Part shown: one piece after another, positions 1 to 7,507 of the stretch
How positions within the stretch are numbered: the first letter of the stretch is position 1
Layout of the letters: each line of letters starts with the position of its first letter
Assembly: GCA_035448065.1 (NCBI GenBank)
Contig: DAOTIG010000029.1
Coordinates: forward strand, 1 to 28,045
Reading direction: 5' to 3'
Length of the DNA stretch: 28,045 bases
From: Phosphoribacter sp035448065
GTDB lineage: Bacteria > Actinomycetota > Actinomycetes > Actinomycetales > Dermatophilaceae
The notes under the pieces: model-generated
Told to the model about the DNA's origin: nothing
Seen by the model: only the letters and a program-made list of their open reading frames with translations
Databases searched by the model: none
Translations under genes and position numbers: made by a program

Positions 1-369
1 GGCCGGATCGCCCGGCAGGAACAGCGTCTCGACGCCGGTGAGGTGGCGGTTCATGAGCGCCATCGGCATCTCGAACGCGAAGTCGGTGCCCCCGCGCAGC
101 CCCTTGACGATCGCCGTGGCGTCGACCTGGCGGCACACATCGACGAGCAGTGTGTTGGCAAAGGCCTCGACCCGGATGCCGCTGACCTCACCGAGCGCCG
201 CGCGGAGCAGCTCGATCCGCTGCTCGACGGGGAAGGCGCCCTGCTTGGCCGGATTGTGCAGGACCGCGACGACAACCTCCTCGCAGAGCGCCGCCGCCCG
301 CCGGATGACATCGACGTGGCCGTTGGTCACGGGGTCGTAGGACCCGGGGCACACCGCTCGCGTGGTCAC
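1..369 (-). CDS. coaD: Phosphopantetheine adenylyltransferase (CoaD), 3' end beyond window
   Basis: CoaD transfers AMP from ATP to 4'-phosphopantetheine, making dephospho-CoA in the cytoplasm. Translating the complement of 1-369 gives 123 residues beginning VTTRAVCPGSYDPVTNGHVD. This carries the nucleotidyltransferase signature G-S-Y-D-P-x-T-x-G-H, followed by NTLLVD and the phosphate-binding KGLRGGTDF. The reading frame runs off the window at ...FLPGDPA, so about 40 of the usual ~160 residues, including the ISSTxxR motif, are not visible. GTG at 369 is chosen because it aligns with family starts and lies 6 nt from a -10-like hexamer; no Shine-Dalgarno is present. It follows rsmD after a 53-nt gap, the usual actinobacterial neighbourhood. 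Identity is secure; only the missing end is uncertain. Confidence 0.95.
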   Translation of the reverse strand, partial: MTTRAVCPGSYDPVTNGHVDVIRRAAALCEEVVVAVLHNPAKQGAFPVEQRIELLRAALGEVSGIRVEAFANTLLVDVCRQVDATAIVKGLRGGTDFAFEMPMALMNRHLTGVETLFLPGDPA

Positions 370-381
370 GCGCGCAGGCTA
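370..381 (-). promoter_or_regulatory. -10-like hexamer for a leaderless coaD transcript
   Basis: TAGCCT (minus strand, 381-376) is followed by exactly 6 nt and then the GTG start of coaD. No ribosome-binding site lies between. The arrangement fits transcription beginning at the start codon. No convincing -35 is visible. Confidence 0.45.
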
Positions 382-422
382 GCAAGTCGGACTCGCCCTG
401 GTATGCCGCCGGGCCGGCGCGA

Positions 423-1067
423 TCACGCGACGTCACCCGGGCTCGGCACGGTCGCGAACCACAGCTTCGTCTCGCCGTAGCGTCGCTCCCCCTCCAGGCG
501 CAAGCCCGCCGGCCAGGCCGGCTCGGGTGAGCGCGCCGAGCGCTCGACGACGACGAGCGCGTCGGCCGCCAGCCAGCCGTGGGTGTCGAGCAGCGCGAGG
601 ACGTCGCCGAGGCGGCCCTCGCCGAGGTCGTAGGGCGGGTCGAGCAGCACCAGCCCGTATGCCGTGCCGCTCGCACCTGCCGCGTCGCCGGGCTCGCCCG
701 CGCCTCCCGCGTCCGCAACGCCGGTCGGCCCCGCAGGACCGCCGAGCAGCACCCGCTCGACCGGCTCGGCCCGCACGAGCACCCGATCGGCGAGCCCGAC
801 TGCGGCCGCGTTGTCCCGAGCGAGCCTGGCGACCGACCGCTCGGACTCCACGAGCAGCACGTGCGCAGCCCCACGCGAGGCCGCCTCGAGACCGAGCGCC
901 CCCGACCCGGCATACAGGTCGAGCACCCGCGCGCCGGTGACCACCTCGAGATGCTCCAGGCGCGAGTAGAGCCCCTCCCGCACCCGGTCCGACGTCGGCC
1001 GGGTCCCGGCACCTGGCGGCGTGCCGATCCGTCGTCCGCCAGCGGTTCCGCCGATGATCCGCGTCAC
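423..1067 (-). CDS. rsmD: 16S rRNA (guanine(966)-N2)-methyltransferase RsmD
   Basis: RsmD methylates N2 of G966 in 16S rRNA during 30S assembly, using S-adenosylmethionine. The protein begins VTRIIGGTAGGRRI, has RPTSDRVREGLYSRL, the SAM-binding VLDLYAGSGALGLEA, and the catalytic loop DPPYDL. About 25 Gly/Ala-rich residues between RVLLGG and YGLVLLDPPY look like a lineage insertion. GTG at 1067 is chosen because mycobacterial homologues begin at this MTRIIGG point and GGA lies 7 nt upstream. ATG at 1079 is the alternative: it overlaps the recG stop as ATGA and would add four residues. The gene is probably cotranscribed with recG. Family identity is firm; the start is not. Confidence 0.93.
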   Translation of the reverse strand: MTRIIGGTAGGRRIGTPPGAGTRPTSDRVREGLYSRLEHLEVVTGARVLDLYAGSGALGLEAASRGAAHVLLVESERSVARLARDNAAAVGLADRVLVRAEPVERVLLGGPAGPTGVADAGGAGEPGDAAGASGTAYGLVLLDPPYDLGEGRLGDVLALLDTHGWLAADALVVVERSARSPEPAWPAGLRLEGERRYGETKLWFATVPSPGDVA

Positions 1068-1075
1068 GGCTTCCA

Positions 1076-3358
1076 TCATCCTCGCTCGAGATAGGCCGCC
1101 TGCTGCTCGTCGAGCCGCCGGGCGACGGTGTCGGCGAGCGTGGGGTGCTGCTCGAGCCGCGGGTCGGCGGCGAGCAGCTCGAAGGCGTCGGTCCGCGCGT
1201 CGGCGATGAGCTGCTCGTCGTCGCGGTGGCCCATCCGCAGGAAGCGCACCGACGAGCCGGCGCCGCTCTGCCGCGCCCCGAGCACGTCGCCCTCTCGCCG
1301 CTGCCGCAGGTCGAGCCGAGCCAGCTCGAAGCCGTCCGTCGTCGTCGCGATGGCCCCGAGCCGCTCCCGGGCGGCGGGCACCTGAGTCGTCGAGACGAGC
1401 AGGCACAGGCCCTTCGCCTCGCCGCGCCCGACCCGGCCGCGCAGCTGGTGCAGCTGGCTCACGCCGAAGCGGTCGGCGTCCATGACGACCATCGTCGAGG
1501 CGTTCGGCACGTCGAGGCCCACCTCGACGACGGTCGTCGCGACGAGCAGGTCGACGGTGCCGTCGGCGAAGGCCCGCATCACGGCGTCCTTGTCCTCGGC
1601 CGGCATCCGGCCGTGCAGGATCGCGATCCGCGCGTCCGCGAGGGCCGGGATGCCGCGCAGCAGCTCGGCGACGGCATACACGCCCGCGAGCGGCCGGTCC
1701 GCCTCGCCACCGCCCTCGCCGCCGCCCTCGGCGGCCCAGCCGCTGCCACCGGCGTCCTCGTCCGAGGTGTCCGCGGTGAGCTCGGAGCCGTCGGTGACCT
1801 CGCCGATCTTCGGGCAGACGACGTAGACCTGGTGGCCCTTGCCGATCTCCTCGGCGAGCCGGGCCCAGGTGCGCTCGAGCCAGCCCGGCTTCTCGGCCTC
1901 GACGATGAAGGTGTCGATCTGCTGTCGGCCGGCCGGCAGCTCGTGCAGGGTCGCGGTCTCCATGTCGCCGAAGACCGTCATGGCGACCGTGCGCGGGATC
2001 GGGGTGGCGGTCATGACGAGCAGGTGGGGTGGGGCTTTTGCCTTCTCTCGCAAGGCATCTCGCTGCTCGACGCCGAAGCGGTGCTGCTCGTCGACCACGA
2101 CGAGCGCGAGGTCGAGGAAGTCGACGTGCTTCTGGATGAGCGCATGCGTGCCGACGACGATGCCGGCGTCTCCGGTGACGACGGCGTTGAGCGCGGCCCG
2201 GCGGGCGGCGCTCGACTGGCTGCCGGTGAGCAGGGCCACGGACGTCGCGTCGGCGGCGGCGCCGAGCATCCCGCCGAGGGCGAGGTCGCCGAGCATCGTC
2301 GTGATGGTGCGGTGGTGCTGGGCGGCGAGGACCTCGGTCGGCGCGAGCAGCGCGGCCTGCCCACCGGCGTCGATGACCTGCAGCATGGCGCGCAGCGCGA
2401 CCACGGTCTTGCCCGACCCGACCTCGCCCTGCAGCAGCCGATGCATCGGCCGGTCGGCGGCGAGCTCGTCGGCGAGCAGCGCGCCGACCTCGCGCTGGCC
2501 GGCGGTGAGCTCGAAGGGCAGCCAGGCGTCGAAGGCGTCGAGCACTCCCCCGGCCCGCGCCGGTCGCGGGGTGCCACCGAGGGCCTGGGTGGCCAGCCGG
2601 CGCTGCCCGAGGATCGTCTGCAGGACGAAGGCCTCGTCATAACGGAGCCGCCGCATCCCGGTGCCGGGGTCGTCGGTGAGCGCCGGTCGGTGGACGAGCT
2701 CGAGCGCGGTATGCCGCGCCGGCAGCGCGCGTCGCTCGCGCACCCAGGCGGGCAGCGGCTCGGCGAGCTCGACGGTGTCGAGCAGGGTGGCGATCTGCCG
2801 GCGCAGGACCGGCGAGGTGTACTTGCCGGTCTGCGAGTAGACCGGGATGTAGTGGCTCTGCAGCTGGGCCAGCCGGTCCTCGCCGAGCTCGGGGTCGTCG
2901 AAGAGCTCGTACTGCGGGTGGGCCATCTGCCAGGTCGTCGCGCCACGGGGGCGGAAGCAGGTCACCTGCCCGGTGAAGATCCCGTGCCGCCCGGGCCGCA
3001 GCTGGGCGTGGTGGGCATAGGCGGCGTTGAAGAAGGCGAGCTCCATCCGCCCCGCCCCTTCGTCCTCGAGGACGACCTTGAGCCGGTTGCTGCCGCCCTT
3101 GCGTCGTGGTGCCCCGGGCTTCGGGCGCATCGGGATGATCTGGCAGTCGCGGACCCGGGCGACGACGGTCGCGGCCTCGCCCTCGACGAGCTCGTCGAAG
3201 GGGGTGAGCTCGGTCGGGCGCACGTAGCGGCGGGGGACGAGCTCGAGCAGGTCGCCGACGGTGCGCAGCCCCTTGGCCCGTTCGAGGGCCTCGGCCTCGG
3301 CAGCGCTGATGCCGGCCTTGCGCAGCGACGTGGCCTCGGTCCAGGACGGCAGCATCAC
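1076..3358 (-). CDS. recG: ATP-dependent DNA helicase RecG
   Basis: RecG is a superfamily-2 translocase that remodels stalled forks and Holliday junctions. The 760-residue protein has an N-terminal wedge/OB region (about 1-200, with FFNAAY and GRHGIFTGQV). The helicase motifs include Walker A GEVGSGKT near 310, the DEQH box in VVVDEQHRFGVEQRD, motif III MTATPIPRT, HGRMPAEDKDAVM, and the C-terminal QLHQLRGRVGRGE and ARQSG segments. An acidic, Gly-rich insert lies at about residues 522-556 between VCPKIGE and LRGIPAL. Two starts are possible: GTG at 3358, whose GTGA overlaps the upstream TGA, or ATG at 3355. CGGGGT lies a few bases upstream. The downstream rsmD overlaps or abuts, so DAK2-recG-rsmD reads as an operon. 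Confidence 0.97.
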   Translation of the reverse strand: MMLPSWTEATSLRKAGISAAEAEALERAKGLRTVGDLLELVPRRYVRPTELTPFDELVEGEAATVVARVRDCQIIPMRPKPGAPRRKGGSNRLKVVLEDEGAGRMELAFFNAAYAHHAQLRPGRHGIFTGQVTCFRPRGATTWQMAHPQYELFDDPELGEDRLAQLQSHYIPVYSQTGKYTSPVLRRQIATLLDTVELAEPLPAWVRERRALPARHTALELVHRPALTDDPGTGMRRLRYDEAFVLQTILGQRRLATQALGGTPRPARAGGVLDAFDAWLPFELTAGQREVGALLADELAADRPMHRLLQGEVGSGKTVVALRAMLQVIDAGGQAALLAPTEVLAAQHHRTITTMLGDLALGGMLGAAADATSVALLTGSQSSAARRAALNAVVTGDAGIVVGTHALIQKHVDFLDLALVVVDEQHRFGVEQRDALREKAKAPPHLLVMTATPIPRTVAMTVFGDMETATLHELPAGRQQIDTFIVEAEKPGWLERTWARLAEEIGKGHQVYVVCPKIGEVTDGSELTADTSDEDAGGSGWAAEGGGEGGGEADRPLAGVYAVAELLRGIPALADARIAILHGRMPAEDKDAVMRAFADGTVDLLVATTVVEVGLDVPNASTMVVMDADRFGVSQLHQLRGRVGRGEAKGLCLLVSTTQVPAARERLGAIATTTDGFELARLDLRQRREGDVLGARQSGAGSSVRFLRMGHRDDEQLIADARTDAFELLAADPRLEQHPTLADTVARRLDEQQAAYLERG

Positions 3359-5061
3359 TCGACCCCGAGGAGCAGCGGATAGATCGGCTGCCCCCCGTCG
3401 AGCAGGACGACCTCGAGGTCGGGCGCGAGCGCTCGCGCGGCGGCGACGGTCGACTCGGCGAGCCCGGCCGGCGCGTCGGCACCGGTGACGACGGTGAGCA
3501 GCTCGCCGTCCTCGCCGAGCAGCCGGGTGACGACGTCGGCGGCCACGGCGGCGAGGTCGTCGCCGATGACGACGAACTCGCCGGCGACCGCCCCGAGGAC
3601 ATCACCGACGCGGCATACGCCGGCGGCCGTGTCGGCCTGCTTGTGCGCCACGGTGACCGCGCCGTGCCGGGTGGCCGCGGCCGCCGCCGACATCGCCGAC
3701 CCGTTGGCGTCGAGGTCGGCGTCGGGGTCGAGGACTGCGAGCGCGGCGAGTCCCTGGACCGCGGTGCGGGAGTCGACGACCCGCACCTGCAGGCCGCTCT
3801 CGACGGCCGCCTCGGCGGCTGCACGGGCAGCCATCAGCGTGTCGGAGTCGTTGGGCAGCACCAGGACTCGGCCTGCGTGACTGGCGCGCACTGCGGCGAG
3901 CAGCTCGCCGGCGGCGGCTCGCCGGCCCGGCCCGCTGAGCACCACGCGCGCGCCTGCGTCCCGGAAGGTGTCGGCCAGCCCCTCGCCGGCCGCGCAGGCG
4001 ACGACGGCGAGCGCGTCGGGGTCGTGGGCCGGTGGCGCGGCGCCCCCCGCGGCCGCGATCTGGTCGCCGAAGTGGGTGACCGCGATGCGGTGCGGCCGGC
4101 CGGCCTCGATGCCCGCCTCGATCGCCGCACCGACGTCGTCGACGTGGACGTGGACGTTCCACAGCCCGTCGGCGCCGACGACGAGCAGGCTGTCGCCGAG
4201 CTCGGCCAGCCGCGCGGTGAGCGCCGCGACCCGGTCGTCGTCGCTGTCGGCCAGCAGGAACATCACCTCGTATGCCGGGCTGCCCGGTGTCGTCTCGTCG
4301 CGCGCCTCCTCGGGCGCCGCCGGCGGATGGGCGAGGGCGGGCCCGCCTGCGCGGGCCCAGCTGTGCCGCACCGCCATCGGGTCGGCGGTGGGCTGCAGCT
4401 GGCCGTGCACGACCCGCGCCAGCGCTTCGACGAGGAGCACGAAGCCGGCCCCGCCGGCGTCGACGACCCCGGCGCGGGCCAGCGCCGCGAGCTGGGTCGG
4501 CGTGGCCGCCAGGGCACGGTCCGAGGCCTGCACCGCGGCGGTGACGACCTCGACGAGGGTGGCATCGGGGCGGTCGCTCACCAGCTCACGGCAGGCCGCT
4601 GCGGTGGCCCGGGTCACCGAGAGGATGGTGCCCTCCTTCGGCTCGGTGACCGCCCGCCAGGCCAGCCGGTCGGCATGGGCGAAGGCGGCGGCCAGGCCGG
4701 CCCCGTCGATCGCCTCCTCGCGCGCCTCGACGACGCTCTCGGCGAAGCCGCGGAACAGCTGGGAGAGGATCACCCCCGAGTTGCCGCGCGCGGTGAGCAG
4801 CATCGAGCTCGACATCGCCCGCAGCAGGTCGGCCAGCGGGGGCAGCTCGTCGCCGCGCCGCTCGAGCATCGTGCGAGCCGCCGCGATGGCGCCGTCGAGG
4901 GTGAGGTAGAGGTTGGTGCCGGTGTCGCCGTCGGGCACCGGGAAGACGTTGAGCGCGTCGATCTCGGCCCGGCTCTCGGCGAACGACGAGCGAGCCACCG
5001 CAGCCCAGCGCACGAGCGCCGCGGCATCGAGCCGCACCAGCACTCGCGGGGTTGACGTCAC
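3355..5061 (-). CDS. DAK2 domain protein, FakA/YloV-like
   Basis: The 568-residue protein has an N-terminal DhaL/DAK2 kinase domain. The Mg-nucleotide loop N-V-F-P-V-P-D-G-D-T-G-T-N is near residue 40, followed by TARGNSGVILSQLFRG and DAGGAGFVLL. A C-terminal DegV-like/FakA region follows, including NVHVHVDD and ending YPLLLGVE. In Firmicutes the homologue FakA phosphorylates fatty acids bound to FakB carriers. Whether the actinobacterial protein does the same is inference, since no fakB/degV gene is in the window. Its place directly before recG, sharing a 4-base overlap, is typical of actinobacteria. The GTG start at 5061 has no Shine-Dalgarno but is 6 nt from TACGCT, which supports a leaderless start. 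Confidence 0.9.
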   Translation of the reverse strand: MTSTPRVLVRLDAAALVRWAAVARSSFAESRAEIDALNVFPVPDGDTGTNLYLTLDGAIAAARTMLERRGDELPPLADLLRAMSSSMLLTARGNSGVILSQLFRGFAESVVEAREEAIDGAGLAAAFAHADRLAWRAVTEPKEGTILSVTRATAAACRELVSDRPDATLVEVVTAAVQASDRALAATPTQLAALARAGVVDAGGAGFVLLVEALARVVHGQLQPTADPMAVRHSWARAGGPALAHPPAAPEEARDETTPGSPAYEVMFLLADSDDDRVAALTARLAELGDSLLVVGADGLWNVHVHVDDVGAAIEAGIEAGRPHRIAVTHFGDQIAAAGGAAPPAHDPDALAVVACAAGEGLADTFRDAGARVVLSGPGRRAAAGELLAAVRASHAGRVLVLPNDSDTLMAARAAAEAAVESGLQVRVVDSRTAVQGLAALAVLDPDADLDANGSAMSAAAAATRHGAVTVAHKQADTAAGVCRVGDVLGAVAGEFVVIGDDLAAVAADVVTRLLGEDGELLTVVTGADAPAGLAESTVAAARALAPDLEVVLLDGGQPIYPLLLGVE

Positions 5062-5073
5062 GGCGAAAGCGTA
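5062..5073 (-). promoter_or_regulatory. -10-like hexamer for leaderless DAK2-recG-rsmD transcript
   Basis: TACGCT (5073-5068, minus strand) lies exactly 6 nt before the GTG at 5061, with no purine-rich ribosome site between them. TCCACT occupies the -35 position 17 nt further upstream but matches poorly. Confidence 0.45.
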
Positions 5074-5082
5074 GCCACCAGC

Positions 5083-5688
5083 TCAGGACGAGTGGACCAG
5101 CCGAAGGTGGCCCTTGACGCGCGTCGGCCGGCTCACGACGATGCGCACCGCCGGGATCACCGGGGCGGGCCGGTCACTGCGGGCCTGCAGGTCGGCGGCC
5201 GTCCAGCCCCACGGCCCGCTGCCGTCGCCGCGTCCCCCGATCATCTGCAGCCGGGCTCGCAAGGCCTCGAAGGCCTGCCCCTCCGGCGTCTCGCCGAAGC
5301 GGGCCACCCGTGATCCGGTGGCGGCGAAGAGCGGGTCGTCGAGCTCGCAGAAGGTCTGGTAGCCGTAGTAGGCACAGGCCCGGAGCGCCTCGGCCGCGGT
5401 CACCGTGATCGGCAGCGGCGTGAAGGTGTAGTCCGGGCGCGGCGGCGGCCAGTCCTCCGGCGGCTCCGGGAGGCGACTGGGGGGTGCGGCGGCCATCGCG
5501 GCCGCCTGGTCGGGGTCGTCGGCGATGAACTGGCCCTCGACGACGAACCAGTTGCGGTGCCAGAGTGCCTGGCCGAAGGCGTCCGGGTCGTCGACGAGGG
5601 GGATCCACGCCCGCGCATCGCCCGGCCCGACGAGGGCGACCTGGCATAGGAGGTCGACGTCGAGCTTGCCGACCAACCGTGCACTCAC
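5083..5688 (-). CDS. Conserved-looking hypothetical protein, 201 aa
   Basis: I do not recognise this family. The product is soluble in appearance: no signal peptide or membrane segment. It begins VSARLVGKLDVDLLCQVALV and contains a Trp-rich stretch (WIPLVDD, LWHRNWFVVEGQF). A proline-rich linker (PEPPEDWPPPRPDY) follows, then an Ala/Tyr/Cys segment ACAYYGYQTFCELDDPLF and a basic C-terminus (RPTRVKGHLRLVHSS). The codon pattern matches its neighbours, and the GTG start at 5688 lies 6 nt after a -10-like TACCGT. It sits between rpmB and the DAK2 gene on the same strand, separated from rpmB by a strong hairpin. The ORF extends upstream through the rpmB antisense frame, but that extension has no coding character. 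Confidence 0.7.
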   Translation of the reverse strand: MSARLVGKLDVDLLCQVALVGPGDARAWIPLVDDPDAFGQALWHRNWFVVEGQFIADDPDQAAAMAAAPPSRLPEPPEDWPPPRPDYTFTPLPITVTAAEALRACAYYGYQTFCELDDPLFAATGSRVARFGETPEGQAFEALRARLQMIGGRGDGSGPWGWTAADLQARSDRPAPVIPAVRIVVSRPTRVKGHLRLVHSS

Positions 5689-5700
5689 TCGTTCACGGTA
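5689..5700 (-). promoter_or_regulatory. -10-like hexamer for leaderless transcript of the 5083-5688 gene
   Basis: TACCGT (5700-5695, minus strand) is followed by 6 nt and the GTG start. It lies directly after the T-run of the rpmB terminator, so the -35 region of this promoter would fall inside the terminator stem-loop. Confidence 0.45.
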
Positions 5701-5703
5701 GCC

Positions 5704-5732
5704 AAAGGCCGGCCCCGTGGGGACCGGCCTTT
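5704..5732 (-). terminator. Rho-independent terminator of rpmB
   Basis: AAAGGCCGG (5704-5712) pairs with CCGGCCTTT (5724-5732), and an inner CCCC/GGGG pair closes around a 2-nt loop. It lies about 40 bp after the rpmB stop. On the minus-strand RNA the stem ends in UUU. The stem is long and nearly perfect, with one unpaired base at 5723. Confidence 0.8.
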
Positions 5733-5773
5733 CGGTCGAGCAGCGGCGCCGGACGGTCACCGGCGCCGTCGGC

Positions 5774-5962
5774 TCAGCGGCTGACCTTGCCCGCCTTGAG
5801 GCAGGAGGCGCAGACGTTGACGCGCTTGGGGGTGACGCCCCCGACGAGGGTCTTGACCCGCTGGATGTTGGGGTTCCAGCGCCGCTTGGTGCGCCGGTTG
5901 GAGTGCGAGATGTTGTGCCCGAAGCTCGGGCGCTTTCCGCAGACGTCGCAGGTGGCAGCCAC
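5774..5962 (-). CDS. rpmB: 50S ribosomal protein L28 (zinc-binding form)
   Basis: This 62-residue protein of the large ribosomal subunit begins VAATCDVCGKRPSFGHNISH. It has the family core SNRRTKRRWNPNIQ and ends VNVCASCLKAGKVSR. The two pairs CxxC (CDVC and CASC) are the zinc ligands that mark the C+ type of L28. Actinobacteria often carry C+ and zinc-independent L28 copies, with the latter induced by Zur under zinc shortage, so this should be the zinc-replete copy. The GTG start at 5962 has AGGAG 7 nt upstream. It has its own promoter and a strong terminator, so it is probably a monocistronic gene. Confidence 0.96.
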   Translation of the reverse strand: MAATCDVCGKRPSFGHNISHSNRRTKRRWNPNIQRVKTLVGGVTPKRVNVCASCLKAGKVSR

Positions 5963-6057
5963 GGGTGATCTCCTGACAGTCGAGAGTGAGTCTGACGGCC
6001 CGCCGCAGCCAAGGTCGCGTCCGGGTGGATGCGGTGGCGCCTGCGGGCAACCGGTCA

Positions 6058-6087
6058 AGGGTACCCGAGTCGGCCGGACAGGGCCAA
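6058..6087 (-). promoter_or_regulatory. Sigma-70-type promoter of rpmB
   Basis: On the minus strand TTGGCC (6087-6082) and TACCCT (6063-6058) are separated by 18 nt. The predicted transcript would have a leader of roughly 88 nt before the GTG at 5962. A GTATGCCG copy (6097) lies just upstream. No other feature was seen in the 154-bp space between thiL and rpmB. Confidence 0.5.
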
Positions 6088-6116
6088 AACGCGCCGGTAT
6101 GCCGCGGGCCCGCCGG

Positions 6117-7127
6117 TCAGCCGGCGAAGTGGTCCCAGCCGCGGGGGGCCATCGGCTCTCCGTCGAGGGTGACCCCCGGCTCACCCCCGGCGGCCGGCTC
6201 GACCCGGCCGATCGCCACCCAGCCCTCGGGCGGCCCGGCCTGCTCCGGCCCTGCCGCTGCCTGCTCCGGCCCCGGGAAGCAGCCGAGCAGGCTGTGCTCC
6301 TCTCCCCCACCCAGGACGCAGTCCCACGCGCCGTCGGCGCCGAGCGCGGGCGTGAGCCGCGCGGCATACCGGCTCAGCGACGTGCGCGACAGGGCGAGCC
6401 GCACCCCGCTGGCCCGCGCCACCCGGTCGGCGTCGCGCAGCAGCCCGTCGGACAGGTCGATGAGCGCGGTGGCCCCGGCGCGCGCTGCGGCCGGCCCGGC
6501 GGGCAGCGGCGGTCGTGGCCGCCGGTGCACCGCCACCGCCTCGGGATCCACCTCGGGACGGCCCTGCGCGAGCAGCGCCAGCCCGGCCCCCGACAGCCCG
6601 AGGCTGCCGCACACGGCGACGACGTCGCCCGCCCGAGCCCCTGAGCGCAGCACGGCGGGCCGGCCCTGCAGGTCGCCGAGGGCGGTGACCGAGACCATGA
6701 CGACGCCGGCCGGGGCGCCGGACAGGTCGCCGCCGAGCACCGGGCAGCCGGCCGCGCCGGCCGCCGCGCCGATGCCCTCGGCGAGCTCGAGGGCCCAGGC
6801 CACCGGGGTGGCCGGGTCGGCGGCGAGCGTGACGAGCAGCCCGATCGGAACCGCGCCCATGGCGGCGACGTCGGCGAGGTTCTGGGCGACCGTCTTGTGC
6901 CCGACGTCGCGACCGGTCGACCACTCGTCGCGCCAGTCCAGGCCGCGGACCATCGCGTCGGTCGTCGCCACGGTGTGCGCGCCGGTGGCCACGACCGCGG
7001 TGTCGTCACCCGGTCCGACGACGACCCGTGGGCTCGCCGGCGCGCCCGCGGCGAGCAGCGGCCCGATCAGGGCGAGCAGCTGCTCCTCGCCGAGGTCGCC
7101 GAGCCGCTGCTGGCTCCGCTCGGTCAC
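6117..7127 (-). CDS. thiL: Thiamine-monophosphate kinase
   Basis: ThiL phosphorylates thiamine monophosphate to thiamine diphosphate with ATP, the last step of cofactor synthesis. The 336-residue protein begins VTERSQQRLGDLGEEQLLALI. It shows the Mg/ATP-binding aspartates of the PurM/ThiL fold in GPGDDTAVV, TTDAMVRGLDW and LIDLSDGLLRDADR, plus VLGGDLSGAP and LGGGEEHSLL (usually GGxDYEL, so the last is a variant). GTG at 7127 has AGGAGG 4-5 nt upstream. Length is normal for the family. It is transcribed away from the Lrp-like gene. In mycobacteria thiL lies in the same neighbourhood between ddlA and recG, which supports the call. Confidence 0.95.
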   Translation of the reverse strand: MTERSQQRLGDLGEEQLLALIGPLLAAGAPASPRVVVGPGDDTAVVATGAHTVATTDAMVRGLDWRDEWSTGRDVGHKTVAQNLADVAAMGAVPIGLLVTLAADPATPVAWALELAEGIGAAAGAAGCPVLGGDLSGAPAGVVMVSVTALGDLQGRPAVLRSGARAGDVVAVCGSLGLSGAGLALLAQGRPEVDPEAVAVHRRPRPPLPAGPAAARAGATALIDLSDGLLRDADRVARASGVRLALSRTSLSRYAARLTPALGADGAWDCVLGGGEEHSLLGCFPGPEQAAAGPEQAGPPEGWVAIGRVEPAAGGEPGVTLDGEPMAPRGWDHFAG

Positions 7128-7171
7128 CAGGCCTCCTCGTGCGCGTTGGCCGCATGCGCGGCATACCGGAT

Positions 7172-7201
7172 GGGACAACCGACCGACAGGCACGGTAGCG
7201 T
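7172..7201 (+). promoter_or_regulatory. Probable promoter of the Lrp-like gene
   Basis: GGGACA (7172-7177) and TAGCGT (7196-7201) are 18 nt apart, giving a leader of about 56 nt before the GTG at 7264. The -10 element fits; the -35 matches only GACA of the consensus. Confidence 0.4.
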
Positions 7202-7263
7202 CTGAGGAGACGGCACCGACGACAAGCGTCCCCCTACGACAGCATCGACAAGCGAGGTACCGC

Positions 7264-7497
7264 GTGGTCCAGGCATACATCCTCATCCAGACCGAGGTCG
7301 GCAAGGCGGCGTCCGTGGCCGAGGCGATCCGCGAGGTGGCCGGCGTGGCCTCCGCCGAGGACGTCACCGGCCCCTACGACGTCATCGCCCGGGTCGAGTC
7401 CAGCACCGTCGACGAGCTCGGCAAGCTCGTCATCGCCAAGATCCAGGACGTCTCGGGCATCACCCGCACGCTCACCTGCACGGTCGTCCACGTCTAG
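7264..7497 (+). CDS. Stand-alone Lrp/AsnC-type ligand-binding (RAM) domain protein
   Basis: The 77-residue protein consists only of the RAM (regulation of amino-acid metabolism) alpha-beta domain: MVQAYILIQTEVGKAASVAE, then EDVTGPYDVIARVES, then SGITRTLTCTVVHV. The G-P-Y-D-V core is typical. There is no helix-turn-helix domain, so it cannot bind DNA like full Lrp. Stand-alone RAM proteins form dimers and higher rings and bind amino acids, but no specific role is established for this one. GTG at 7264 has GAGG 7 nt upstream. It is divergent from thiL and followed after 10 nt by the DUF3515 gene, so the two may be cotranscribed. Confidence 0.92.
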   Translation: MVQAYILIQTEVGKAASVAEAIREVAGVASAEDVTGPYDVIARVESSTVDELGKLVIAKIQDVSGITRTLTCTVVHV

Positions 7498-7507
7498 CCG
7501 ATCCGGT

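Noticed and set aside
1145..5055. Long plus-strand frames opposite recG and the DAK2 gene
   Set aside because: No family signal, no ribosome sites, and the composition of an antisense shadow; the minus strand codes for complete known proteins.
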